From NCBI GenBank assembly GCA_028818795.1, contig JAPPND010000153.1, positions 1 through 64,000 of the forward strand: a stretch of 64,000 nucleotides of DNA, in the 5' to 3' direction. Source of the stretch: Gammaproteobacteria bacterium. GTDB lineage: Bacteria > Pseudomonadota > Gammaproteobacteria > Pseudomonadales > Azotimanducaceae. The translations under genes and the position numbers were made by a program. Below the pieces are notes generated by a model. The model searched no databases and had not been told where the DNA came from. It saw only the letters and a program-made list of their open reading frames with translations. Below, in pieces: positions 45,912 to 53,424 of this stretch (positions within the stretch are counted from its first letter, which is position 1; each line of letters starts with the position of its first letter).

Positions 45912-46770
45912 CCAGAATCGTCCAGCGGCAGACTCCCCCCTGTTCCGGGACGAAGCCCTCGCGCACCTTCGTGCCCAGGCGTGGCAGCCGGCGCTGCTTT
46001 CCAGGCGCATCTCGGGAGTGGTCCTTGCGGTTACGGCTCTAGTCGCCGGGGCAGCGGTAGCCATATTCGCGACCACGTTCGAGTTCGCCCACAAGGAGCA
46101 GGTCCGGGGACACCTGAGACCGACGGATGGGTGGACAAGGGTCGAGGCCAACGTGGCAGGCGTCGTCGGTCGTCGCCTTGTGCATCCCGGAGACGATGTC
46201 CGGGCGGGCGACGTGCTGTTGGAAGTGTCGCCTGCGGAGGGTCTAGGCAAGGCGCTAACCACCCAGCAGGGAATGCTTGGAGGCATCGCGGAATGGCGCA
46301 AGACCTTGGGAGTACGACTGGATCTACTAGACGCCAGCCACGACAACGAACTGGAGCGGCTGATACACGAGGCGGGTTCGGAACGCCGGCTGCTGGCCCA
46401 GATGGAGACCGAGATCGAACTCTCCGCTACGCTGGTTCGGCTTGCCGAGCAACGATGGCGGGACGCCCAGCGGCTCGTCTCGACGGGGGCGCTCGCCGCC
46501 GACGATGCGACGCGCATTCGCGAGCAGGCGCAGTCCCGGCGGTTGGGACTCACCGAGCGGCGGCGCGAAGAAGAGCGGCTTAGGGCCTCGCTGCAGGCGA
46601 AGGAGAAGCGCTCGGATCGAATCGCCATCGACCGGGACATCGACCGGAGCATCCTGCAAGAGAAACTGCGACGCGGGAATCAAGACGCCGATCATCGTGC
46701 CGTCGTCCGTGAACGGCGGACAGTTCCAGGCGTTCGAAGAGCTCTTCGCGATCTGGTGATGCGCGCATAG
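45886..46770 (+). pseudogene. HlyD/CvaA-type membrane fusion protein, C-terminally truncated
   Basis: From ATG 45886 (or 45898) the frame encodes SPLFRDEALAHLRAQAWQP, one transmembrane helix (SGVVLAVTALVAGAAVAIFA) and the first half of a lipoyl/barrel domain (GHLRPTDGWTRVEANVAGVV, HPGDDVRAGDVLLEVS). A long helical hairpin follows. These are features of periplasmic adaptors for peptide (bacteriocin) ABC exporters. The second lipoyl half, the barrel and membrane-proximal domain are missing: after about residue 265 the sequence becomes Arg-rich and stops, 294 residues in total versus about 420. No exporter ATPase gene adjoins it. It is probably non-functional. Confidence 0.7.
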
Positions 46771-46771
46771 C

Positions 46772-47227
46772 ATGAACCAACGCGTCTGGGTTATTCGTCA
46801 CGGCAAGTCCGCGCGCCCGTTCGGCGTGTTGGACCAGAACCGCCCCTTGGCGAAACGTGCGAACGAGGATGCCGCCCTGATCCGGGACTGGCTCAAGTCG
46901 GGCCCCACCCTGTTCGTGCCGAGCTCCGCAGCGCGCGCCGTGCAAACCGCGCAGTTGCTCACCGACGAGGTTCCCGTGTTGCCGAATGCGGATCTCTACG
47001 TGGCCTCTCCCGGCGAGTTCCTGGGCGTCATCGAAGACACCATCGCCGGATACGGCGATGATCACGTGGCGTTCATCGGCCACAATCCCACCGTGACATC
47101 GCTCGTAAACCACCTTGCGGGTCGGACCGTGACCGACAGCGTGCCGACGCTGGGCGTTGCGGCATTCGCGCAGGTCGACGGACGCTGGCACCTCCTCGAG
47201 TACGTCACGCCGAAGGAACTGCGCTAG
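46772..47227 (+). CDS. sixA: SixA-like histidine phosphatase
   Basis: The 151-residue protein has the RHG motif in VWVIRHGKSARP, the second Arg in PSSAARAVQTAQLL and the C-terminal catalytic His in VAFIGHNPTVTSLVNHL. It is the short histidine-phosphatase form to which SixA belongs. SixA dephosphorylates phosphohistidine in phosphorelay and PTS proteins. The gene starts one base after the stop of the truncated adaptor gene. Small-size homologues with other substrates exist, so the gene name is tentative. Confidence 0.85.
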   Translation: MNQRVWVIRHGKSARPFGVLDQNRPLAKRANEDAALIRDWLKSGPTLFVPSSAARAVQTAQLLTDEVPVLPNADLYVASPGEFLGVIEDTIAGYGDDHVAFIGHNPTVTSLVNHLAGRTVTDSVPTLGVAAFAQVDGRWHLLEYVTPKELR

Positions 47228-47306
47228 GCGGAACCCGCCGTTGTGGCGGCAACCGAATCGGGGTTAACCTGCCCTCAGGCGTTTTCCTAGTTCCGGAGGT
47301 CCGGTC

Positions 47307-47483
47307 ATGATGGAGTTCCTCATCTTTCTAGCCGCAGGCGCGACGGCCTATTTCGCCTGGCGCATCGTCGATCAATTGCCCGACGTGCTCTACCGATTGA
47401 GCGAGATCCAGCGCGACATCGCGGAACTGCGCCGTCGGGGGGAGGGGGACGACGCGAACTCGGACGGGGACGCCGACGAATGA
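47307..47483 (+). CDS. 58-residue single-pass membrane protein
   Basis: ATG 47307 follows a good ribosome site (GGAGGT at 47295-47300). The product is MMEFLIFLAAGATAYFAWRI, then VDQLPDVLYRLSEIQRDIAE with a helical, charged character, then an acidic Asp/Glu-rich tail ending DADE. One N-terminal transmembrane helix and a short cytoplasmic or periplasmic coiled segment are predicted. No family is recognised. The clean ribosome site and GC-rich third positions support it as a real small gene. Confidence 0.6.
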   Translation: MMEFLIFLAAGATAYFAWRIVDQLPDVLYRLSEIQRDIAELRRRGEGDDANSDGDADE

Positions 47484-47547
47484 GACCCCGTGGTCCGAGA
47501 CATGTCTCGCTCGTGGAACAAAGCGAGCGGGGGGTCGCACCGAGTTT

Positions 47548-48141
47548 TTGAACGCTGATTCCCCCGATCCCGTCGCGCTGCTTCGCGAAGATCGCGCTCG
47601 TGCGGCCGAGCGGGCCGATCCCATGGCGAACCTGTGCGTGGTCGCCACGGTTGACGCGGGCGAGCCCGAGGCCCGGACGATGGTGCTGCGGGATCTTGAG
47701 CCCGCTCCATCGGGACCGCCGAGCTTCGGGCTCTTCGTGAACAGCACGAGCCCCAAGTTCCGGGAGTTTCGCCAGGCGTCCACGGTCGCCCTCGTGGTCT
47801 ACCTGCCGAGCCTTGCCGTGCAATACCGTCTGCGCTGTTCGCTCGAGCAGCTTCCGGAGGGCCTCGTGCGCGTTAGCTGGCAGTTGCGGCCGCCGATCCC
47901 CAAACGCATGGACTGGCTCTACGAGGACCACCCCCAGAGCAGCGTCATCGATGGTCGGGAGGCGCTCGTGGATCTTCTGCACGGCCCCGAACCGGCCTCG
48001 GCACCTGGGTCGGCGGTCGGCTATCGCTTGGTGGCGGAGAGTGTTGAACGCCTTGATCTCGATACCGAGGACGGCGTGCATGATCGACGACGGTACGTAT
48101 TCGACGGGCAATCCTGGCGCGAGGACGTACTCGTCCCTTAG
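47548..48141 (+). CDS. pyridoxamine 5'-phosphate oxidase-family flavoprotein
   Basis: The 197-residue protein has the PNPOx-like split-barrel features: EARTMVLRDLEP near residue 42, FGLFVNSTSPKFREF (FMN contact in PdxH is NYESRKA-like), VALVVYLPSLAVQYRLRC, and VSWQLRPPIPKR. The C-terminal RLNP-like signature of true PdxH is missing, so it is a relative (Alr4036/PNPOx-like) rather than certain pdxH. The start is TTG 47548; no ATG fits. It is divergent in function from, and convergent in direction with, the regulator gene downstream. Confidence 0.8.
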   Translation: MNADSPDPVALLREDRARAAERADPMANLCVVATVDAGEPEARTMVLRDLEPAPSGPPSFGLFVNSTSPKFREFRQASTVALVVYLPSLAVQYRLRCSLEQLPEGLVRVSWQLRPPIPKRMDWLYEDHPQSSVIDGREALVDLLHGPEPASAPGSAVGYRLVAESVERLDLDTEDGVHDRRRYVFDGQSWREDVLVP

Positions 48142-48162
48142 AGTCCGGGACGAACCCCGGGG

Positions 48163-49119
48163 TCAGCCGTTCTCGGCGTCGGCCTCTTCGAGTTCGGAGT
48201 CCGTGGGACCGATGCCGACAAGGTTCTGGTAGCACGTGTCCTTGGCTAGCGCGACGAAGGCCGCGATGTACGGTGCATCGCGCTGCTCCGTGCGCACGGC
48301 AGCATAGAGGTTGGGCCAGATCCCTTCTTCGCCCAGCGACCGGGCCACGACGTAGTCGCGTTCGATGTACTCGTGCAGCGCCCAGTTCGGCAGGCAGCAG
48401 ACGCCGCGGCCGCTCGCGACCAATTGCACCATCATGGGCGTGAGTTCCGCTGTTCGAACCCTTTCCGGTTCGACTCCGGCGGGATCGAGGAACCGGGTGA
48501 AGATGTCCTGCCGCGAACGATCGATGGGATACGTGATCAGCGTTTCCTCCGCCACGTCCTCGGCGTCGATCCACTCCTTCTCGGTCAGCCGGTGGTCCGC
48601 GGCCAGCGCCATCTGGGCTTCGTAGCCGAACAGCGGCAGGTAGGCGAGTCCAGGTTCCTCGATGGGGTCGGCGGTGACCACGAGGTCGAGGTCGCCCCGC
48701 AGCAGGGCTGGCAGGGGCTGGAAGTGGAATCCGCCCGAGATGTCCAGTTCGACCTCCGGCCAATCCTCCCGGTAGGCATTGATGGCGGGAAGCAACCATT
48801 CGAAGCAACTGTGGCATTCGATGGACATGTGCAGGCGCCCCGAATGCCCGCCGGCGAGCCGGGCGAGGTCCAGCGAAGCCGTTTGCACGAGGGGCAGGAC
48901 CTCGTCCGCCAGTTGCAGCAAGCGTTTGCCAGCCGATGTGAACCGCATCGGGCGGGTCTTGCGGATGAACAACGTGCAGCCCAATCGCTCCTCGAGATCC
49001 TTGAGCTGATGCGACAGCGCCGACTGCGTCAGGTAGACCCGTTCCGCAGCTTCCACGAGCGTGCTCGCGCCACGCAATGCAGCGACGGTTCGGAGATGGC
49101 GCAGCTCGATGTGGTGCAT
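48163..49119 (-). CDS. metR: MetR-like LysR-family transcriptional regulator
   Basis: The 318-residue protein begins MHHIELRHLRTVAALRGAST and has the LysR helix-turn-helix AAERVYLTQSALSHQLKDLE. The effector domain starts at GRLHMSIECHSCFEWLLPAI, closely resembling E. coli MetR (ECHSCIQWL). MetR activates methionine genes with homocysteine as co-inducer. Methionine genes are not adjacent, although a homocysteine methyltransferase-like gene is 20 kb away. ATG 49119 was chosen over an upstream start because it matches MetR N termini. The match was judged by eye; an unrelated LysR subtype is possible. Confidence 0.8.
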   Translation of the reverse strand: MHHIELRHLRTVAALRGASTLVEAAERVYLTQSALSHQLKDLEERLGCTLFIRKTRPMRFTSAGKRLLQLADEVLPLVQTASLDLARLAGGHSGRLHMSIECHSCFEWLLPAINAYREDWPEVELDISGGFHFQPLPALLRGDLDLVVTADPIEEPGLAYLPLFGYEAQMALAADHRLTEKEWIDAEDVAEETLITYPIDRSRQDIFTRFLDPAGVEPERVRTAELTPMMVQLVASGRGVCCLPNWALHEYIERDYVVARSLGEEGIWPNLYAAVRTEQRDAPYIAAFVALAKDTCYQNLVGIGPTDSELEEADAENG

Positions 49120-49164
49120 GGAAATCTCCTTGCAGGCCACGAAGCATACTGGCACAAGGGCGGC

Positions 49165-49433
49165 GTAGGGGCGACCCTAACGCGCCCCGAAGGGCACGGT
49201 CGCCCGCATTGGGATGCCGTATGGCTTCGATCCCAGGTTACGAGAATGCGGCAGCATTCTCGATCGCGCCCGTTGGGCGCGCCGGGACGGGGACAACGCC
49301 GCCAGACTGCTCGAACGCGCCTGCAAGGGCGCGCACTCGCCGTCTGGCCCCCAGCCCCACCGCCCCAGGACTCCGCGCCCATCAACGGCGCTTGCGCGCC
49401 GTTGCGGCGGAGACTCCTGGGCCCGTCCCCTAC
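49165..49433. repeat. composite GTAGGGG...CCCCTAC intergenic element
   Basis: The 269-bp interval between the regulator and the hydrolase starts GTAGGGG (49165-49171) and ends CCCCTAC (49427-49433). It contains GGGCGACC (49169-49176) paired with GGTCGCCC (49198-49205), plus CGCCTGCAAGGGCGCGC (49314-49330), which recurs inverted near 39396-39412. It contains no gene. The end supplies the stop codon (49430-49432) of the hydrolase gene. Confidence 0.75.
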
Positions 49434-50809
49434 GGCGTCTGGTCCGCCTCGTCGCCGTCCAGCCGCGTGGCCCAGACCGCCGCTTGTTCGCGCATTGGCC
49501 CGGCGTCCTCGGGTAGCACCATGCCTTGCTCGACCGCTCGGTCGAGCGCCGCGTTCCAGGCCTCGAGATAGTGCTGGCTGTCCGGGTACAACGCGGCAAG
49601 TTGCTCGGCGTCGAAGTCGGTGGCGGTGCCGTAGAGGAAGCCGAACCTCGATCCTTCGCGAGGCGTTCCGAAGCCGCTATGCGAGGCGGTCGGTACGGCG
49701 ACATCCGGCAGGCGGATACCGCCCACGGCGTTGCCGTGTTCATCCCGGACGACATTGGGACGGGGTGCGCCGGGCGTGACCTCGACCCGTGGCATTGTCG
49801 GTGGCTCGACACCGTCCTTGATCCAGTGGTGCAGGTGCCGGATCGCGGCGTTGTATACGGGCGAATAGGACATCCAGTTCGAGCCGCCCTCGGTGGGTGC
49901 CGCGGGCCTTGGCACGGATACGTGCGAGGTGCCGGCAACCTCCCAAAGCCGGAACCGCTCCGAGTCGGCTTCCCGCACGCCGTAGTAGCTGGTCACCTCG
50001 GTCTCGGAATTCACGACGATGACGGGGACATCGAGATCGGCCCGGATGGAGGCCGGGCTACCCCGACGCTGACCGGCGAGATCCGAGCCGAACGCCACGG
50101 GTCGGCCGAAGTCGATGAATGGTATGTAGCCGTGGAACACACCGGACAGTTGGTGAACGCCATTGATGTAGCTGCGCAGACGTCCGGCGGACTGCGAAGC
50201 GCCGACCGCGACCAGCCGCTCGACCGCCAGGCCGCCCATGGGGTCCAAGCCGTCGCGACTGCGGTCTGGCCCGACGGCCATCGCGGCCTGGGTGAAGATG
50301 TCGTAGGAATACGCATCGCCGGGGTGAACGAGGGCGCCGTAGCGCTCGGGGTCCCAGGCTTTCAGCCCCTGGGGATTCTGCGGGAAGCCGTCGATGCCGA
50401 TCTTCTGCGCGGAGACGCCGATCCAGGCATAGCCGCGCAGGGCTTCGCCGGAGGCGGAGCCGAGTTCAAAGCCCGCCGTCACGTTCAGCCAGAACACGAT
50501 TGCCGTGCCGTTGAACACTGCGGGATCCTCGGGCCGGACCACCAGCAGGCGCGTCCTGAAGGCCGCCTTGTTCTCGGCCTGCCGTGTTCTCCACCGACCG
50601 TCCAGGGTGTGCGTTCCCTCGGCCAATTCGTAGCCGGCTGCCTGGCCCTCCAGGAAGTACTCCTCGGTCAGATACCCCTGGTCTGCGACATCCACTGCGG
50701 CAAACGGACTGCCGCGTTCGCCGCCGGTAACCGGCCCCGACAACGTCCCGGCACCAGCTGCAGCCGCGAAGCAGATGCCGAGCGCCAGCCAAATCGTTCT
50801 GGCAACCAT
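49430..50809 (-). CDS. secreted alpha/beta hydrolase-domain protein
   Basis: The 459-residue protein begins with a signal peptide (TIWLALGICFAAAAGAGTL). It has a family-typical core including VFWLNVTAGFELGSASGEAL, YAWIGVSAQKIGIDG, the nucleophile elbow VAVGASQSAGRLRSYIN (GxSxS-like), and a distal EVAGTSHVSVPRP with the catalytic His. This matches the alpha/beta hydrolase domain family PF20091, found in many environmental proteobacteria and of unknown substrate. The stop codon falls inside a GTAGGGG repeat. A catabolic esterase role would fit the molybdenum hydroxylase encoded next door, but this is speculative. Confidence 0.8.
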   Translation of the reverse strand: MVARTIWLALGICFAAAAGAGTLSGPVTGGERGSPFAAVDVADQGYLTEEYFLEGQAAGYELAEGTHTLDGRWRTRQAENKAAFRTRLLVVRPEDPAVFNGTAIVFWLNVTAGFELGSASGEALRGYAWIGVSAQKIGIDGFPQNPQGLKAWDPERYGALVHPGDAYSYDIFTQAAMAVGPDRSRDGLDPMGGLAVERLVAVGASQSAGRLRSYINGVHQLSGVFHGYIPFIDFGRPVAFGSDLAGQRRGSPASIRADLDVPVIVVNSETEVTSYYGVREADSERFRLWEVAGTSHVSVPRPAAPTEGGSNWMSYSPVYNAAIRHLHHWIKDGVEPPTMPRVEVTPGAPRPNVVRDEHGNAVGGIRLPDVAVPTASHSGFGTPREGSRFGFLYGTATDFDAEQLAALYPDSQHYLEAWNAALDRAVEQGMVLPEDAGPMREQAAVWATRLDGDEADQTP

Positions 50810-50866
50810 ACGAATCCCCTATTCCCTGTTGGACATCGAGTGTAGCAACTCGCTACGGTCCATCCG

Positions 50867-51310
50867 ATGACCGCTTTCCGGCTCAACGGCGATGCTGCGC
50901 AGTTCGACGACGGCGACCGCGACACGCCGCTCCTCTACGTGTTGCGAAGCCCAGCCGTGGGCGACATGACGGCCAAGCTCGGCTGCGCCCGCGAGGAATG
51001 CGGTGCGTGCCGCGTGCTCGTCGACAGCGAGCCGGCGTATGCCTGTACGCTCCCGGCGGGCGCAGTGGAAGGCCGGCACGTGGAGACCGCCGCCGGCTTG
51101 GATACGCCCGTCCGTCGAGCCCTGGTCGAATCCAATGCCACGCAGTGCGGATACTGCCTGCCGGGCATCGTCGTAGCAGCACAAGCGCTGTTCCGAACCA
51201 ACCCGAAGCCTTCGAGGGCCGAGATCGCCGACGCGCTCGACCGGCAGTTGTGCCGCTGCGGCAGTCATCCGCGTGTGCTCGGCGCTCTGCTTGACCTGGG
51301 CGGCGAATGA
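50867..51310 (+). CDS. [2Fe-2S] subunit of a molybdenum hydroxylase
   Basis: The 147-residue protein has two [2Fe-2S] sites. The plant-type ferredoxin motif is LGCAREECGACRVLVDSEPA with a fourth Cys at YACTLPAG, and the all-helical second cluster is QCGYCLPGIV and LCRCGSHPRVL. It carries electrons from the molybdenum centre in the large subunit encoded next (ATGA overlap at 51307). Together they resemble the two-subunit IorAB/nicotinate-dehydrogenase type, which has no FAD subunit; none is visible here either. Confidence 0.92.
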   Translation: MTAFRLNGDAAQFDDGDRDTPLLYVLRSPAVGDMTAKLGCAREECGACRVLVDSEPAYACTLPAGAVEGRHVETAAGLDTPVRRALVESNATQCGYCLPGIVVAAQALFRTNPKPSRAEIADALDRQLCRCGSHPRVLGALLDLGGE

Positions 51311-53400
51311 AGCCGCTGCCCCACGCCCTTGCCGCGACGCCGTCGCTGGATCGGTGGATTCGCCTGACCGGCGAAGGCGGCGTGATCGCGTTCACCGGGA
51401 AGGTGGATATCGGACAGGGCATTCTCACGGCGCTCGGCACCATCGTCGCCGAGGAACTCGACGTGGCGCGACGACGGGTGCGGGTGGTGTCCGCGCACAC
51501 GGGCCACACTCCGAATGAGGGAGTGACGGCGGGTTCCATGTCCATCGAGACCAGCGGTGCGGCACTCCGTCAAGCCAGCGCTTGGGCCCGCCGCCTGCTT
51601 CTCCAGCGGGCTGCGGCACGACTCGCCTTGGCGGCCGACAACCTGACGGTGGCAGACGGCGAGATCCGCGGGGAGGGCGTCAACGAGCCATTGACCTATT
51701 GGGACCTCGCCGATCAGCCGTTCGACTTCGAGATCTGCGATCGAACACCTGAGAAAGCCCCGAGCACCTACCGCTTGGTGGGACGCGATGGGCAGCGTCG
51801 CACGGACATCCTTGCCAAGGCGTCGGATCCCGCATTCGTTCACGACAGTGATGCGGAACTGCACGCCCGCGTGGTGCGGCCGCCTTCGCTCCGCCACCGG
51901 CTGACCGAACTGGACGTAGACGTGGCGGCCCCGGGCCGATTGGTGGTCGACGGCAGCTTCGTGGCCGTGGCCCACCCGGTCGAGTTCGAGGCGGCGCGCC
52001 TTGCGCGACGCGTTGCTGGCCGTGCGCGGTGGCACGGGATTGGGTCGCCACCGCGCGGGTTCGACATCGATGAGTCCCGTCGCGAGACGGCGGAGGCGTT
52101 TCCGCTGCGAAACGGTGTACCGAGTCCGGTACCGCGCAGGCGAATTGCCACCACGCATCGGGCGGCGTACTCGCGTCCCTTCCTGATGCATGCTTCGCTA
52201 GCACCATCGGCAGCCGTCGCGGTTTGGCACGACGGCGCATTGGCGATCGAATGCTCGAGCCAGGGGATCGAACCGTTGCGCCATGTCATCGCGCGAGTGC
52301 TCGGCATTGATGCGGATGCGATCGAGATCCGCCACGTGTCAGGGGCAGGCTGCTATGGCCACAACGGGGCCGACGATGCCGCGTTGGACGCGGCATTGGT
52401 CGCCCGGGAGCTGCCGGGTCACCGCGTACTGATGAAGTGGTCGCGGGAGGATGAACACGGCTTCGAACCCTTGGGACCGGCCATGCATGTTGAGATGGGC
52501 GCGAGCGTGGACGCGAAAGGCGGCATCGGCGCGTGGACGCACGACGTCTACGGTTTCACGCACGTTACCCGTCCATCGCCCCGCGCACCGGGTGTGGACC
52601 TGCTCGCGGCGCGCTTCCTGGCCGAACCGTTCGAGCCGACGCCGGCAAGACCGGCGCTGGGTCCGGAGGTGGGCATCCACCGCAACGCGGCGCCGATCTA
52701 TTCGTTTCCCGATCAGGAGGTGACCAAGCACTTCGTTCCGGACGCGCCGGTGCGCACATCGGCTCTGCGCGGCCTAGGTGCCCAGGGCAACGTGTTCGCC
52801 ATCGAGTCGTTCATGGACGAACTCGCGCAGGCGGCGGGTGTTGATCCAGCGGACTTCCGGCGTCGCCATCTCCAACGCGACGTGCGCGCCTTGGCGGTCC
52901 TGGAAGCGGTCCTCGACTCGTGCGGTGGCTTGGCGGGCAATCGCGGCCTTGGACTCGCACGCTACAAGAACCGGCAATGCTGCGCGGCCGTCGTGGCGGA
53001 AGTGTCGGTCGACCAGGAGACGGCCCGGATTCGCGTCCCGAGACTTTGGATTGCCGCCGACGCCGGACGCGTCATCGACCCGGACGGGCTCACCAACCAA
53101 CTGGAAGGCGGCGCCGTTCAGGCATTGTCTTGGTGCTTGAAGGAGTCCGTGTCCTTTGACGCCGAAGGTGCCGTGACGAGCCGGGACTGGTCGAGCTACC
53201 CGATTCTGCGGTTCAACGAGGTTCCGCGGGTCGAAACCGTGTTGCTCGATCACCCCGAACTCGATCCGCTCGGCGCGGGGGAAGCCACCGTCGGCCCGAC
53301 CTCCGGTGCGCTAGCCAACGCCGTTTTCGCCGCAACGGGGATACGAGTTCGCGACCTGCCGATGACGCCGGAACGGCTGCGCGAGGCGGCAGCGCGGTGA
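51307..53400 (+). CDS. molybdopterin-binding subunit of a xanthine dehydrogenase-family oxidase
   Basis: The 697-residue protein belongs to the aldehyde oxidase/xanthine dehydrogenase large-subunit family. It has VIAFTGKVDIGQGILTALGT and VTAGSMSIETSGAALRQASA in the N-terminal half. Molybdopterin contacts are spread over the C-terminal half, including SALRGLGAQGNVFAIESFMD and the end motif LGAGEATVGPTSGALANAVF, where GEA carries the catalytic Glu. It hydroxylates an N-heterocycle or aldehyde; the substrate is unknown. It is somewhat shorter than the usual 740-770 residues. The first gene of the pair supplies iron-sulfur clusters. Confidence 0.88.
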   Translation: MKPLPHALAATPSLDRWIRLTGEGGVIAFTGKVDIGQGILTALGTIVAEELDVARRRVRVVSAHTGHTPNEGVTAGSMSIETSGAALRQASAWARRLLLQRAAARLALAADNLTVADGEIRGEGVNEPLTYWDLADQPFDFEICDRTPEKAPSTYRLVGRDGQRRTDILAKASDPAFVHDSDAELHARVVRPPSLRHRLTELDVDVAAPGRLVVDGSFVAVAHPVEFEAARLARRVAGRARWHGIGSPPRGFDIDESRRETAEAFPLRNGVPSPVPRRRIATTHRAAYSRPFLMHASLAPSAAVAVWHDGALAIECSSQGIEPLRHVIARVLGIDADAIEIRHVSGAGCYGHNGADDAALDAALVARELPGHRVLMKWSREDEHGFEPLGPAMHVEMGASVDAKGGIGAWTHDVYGFTHVTRPSPRAPGVDLLAARFLAEPFEPTPARPALGPEVGIHRNAAPIYSFPDQEVTKHFVPDAPVRTSALRGLGAQGNVFAIESFMDELAQAAGVDPADFRRRHLQRDVRALAVLEAVLDSCGGLAGNRGLGLARYKNRQCCAAVVAEVSVDQETARIRVPRLWIAADAGRVIDPDGLTNQLEGGAVQALSWCLKESVSFDAEGAVTSRDWSSYPILRFNEVPRVETVLLDHPELDPLGAGEATVGPTSGALANAVFAATGIRVRDLPMTPERLREAAAR

Positions 53401-53424
53401 AGCGGCGGACCAGGTGGGAATGGG

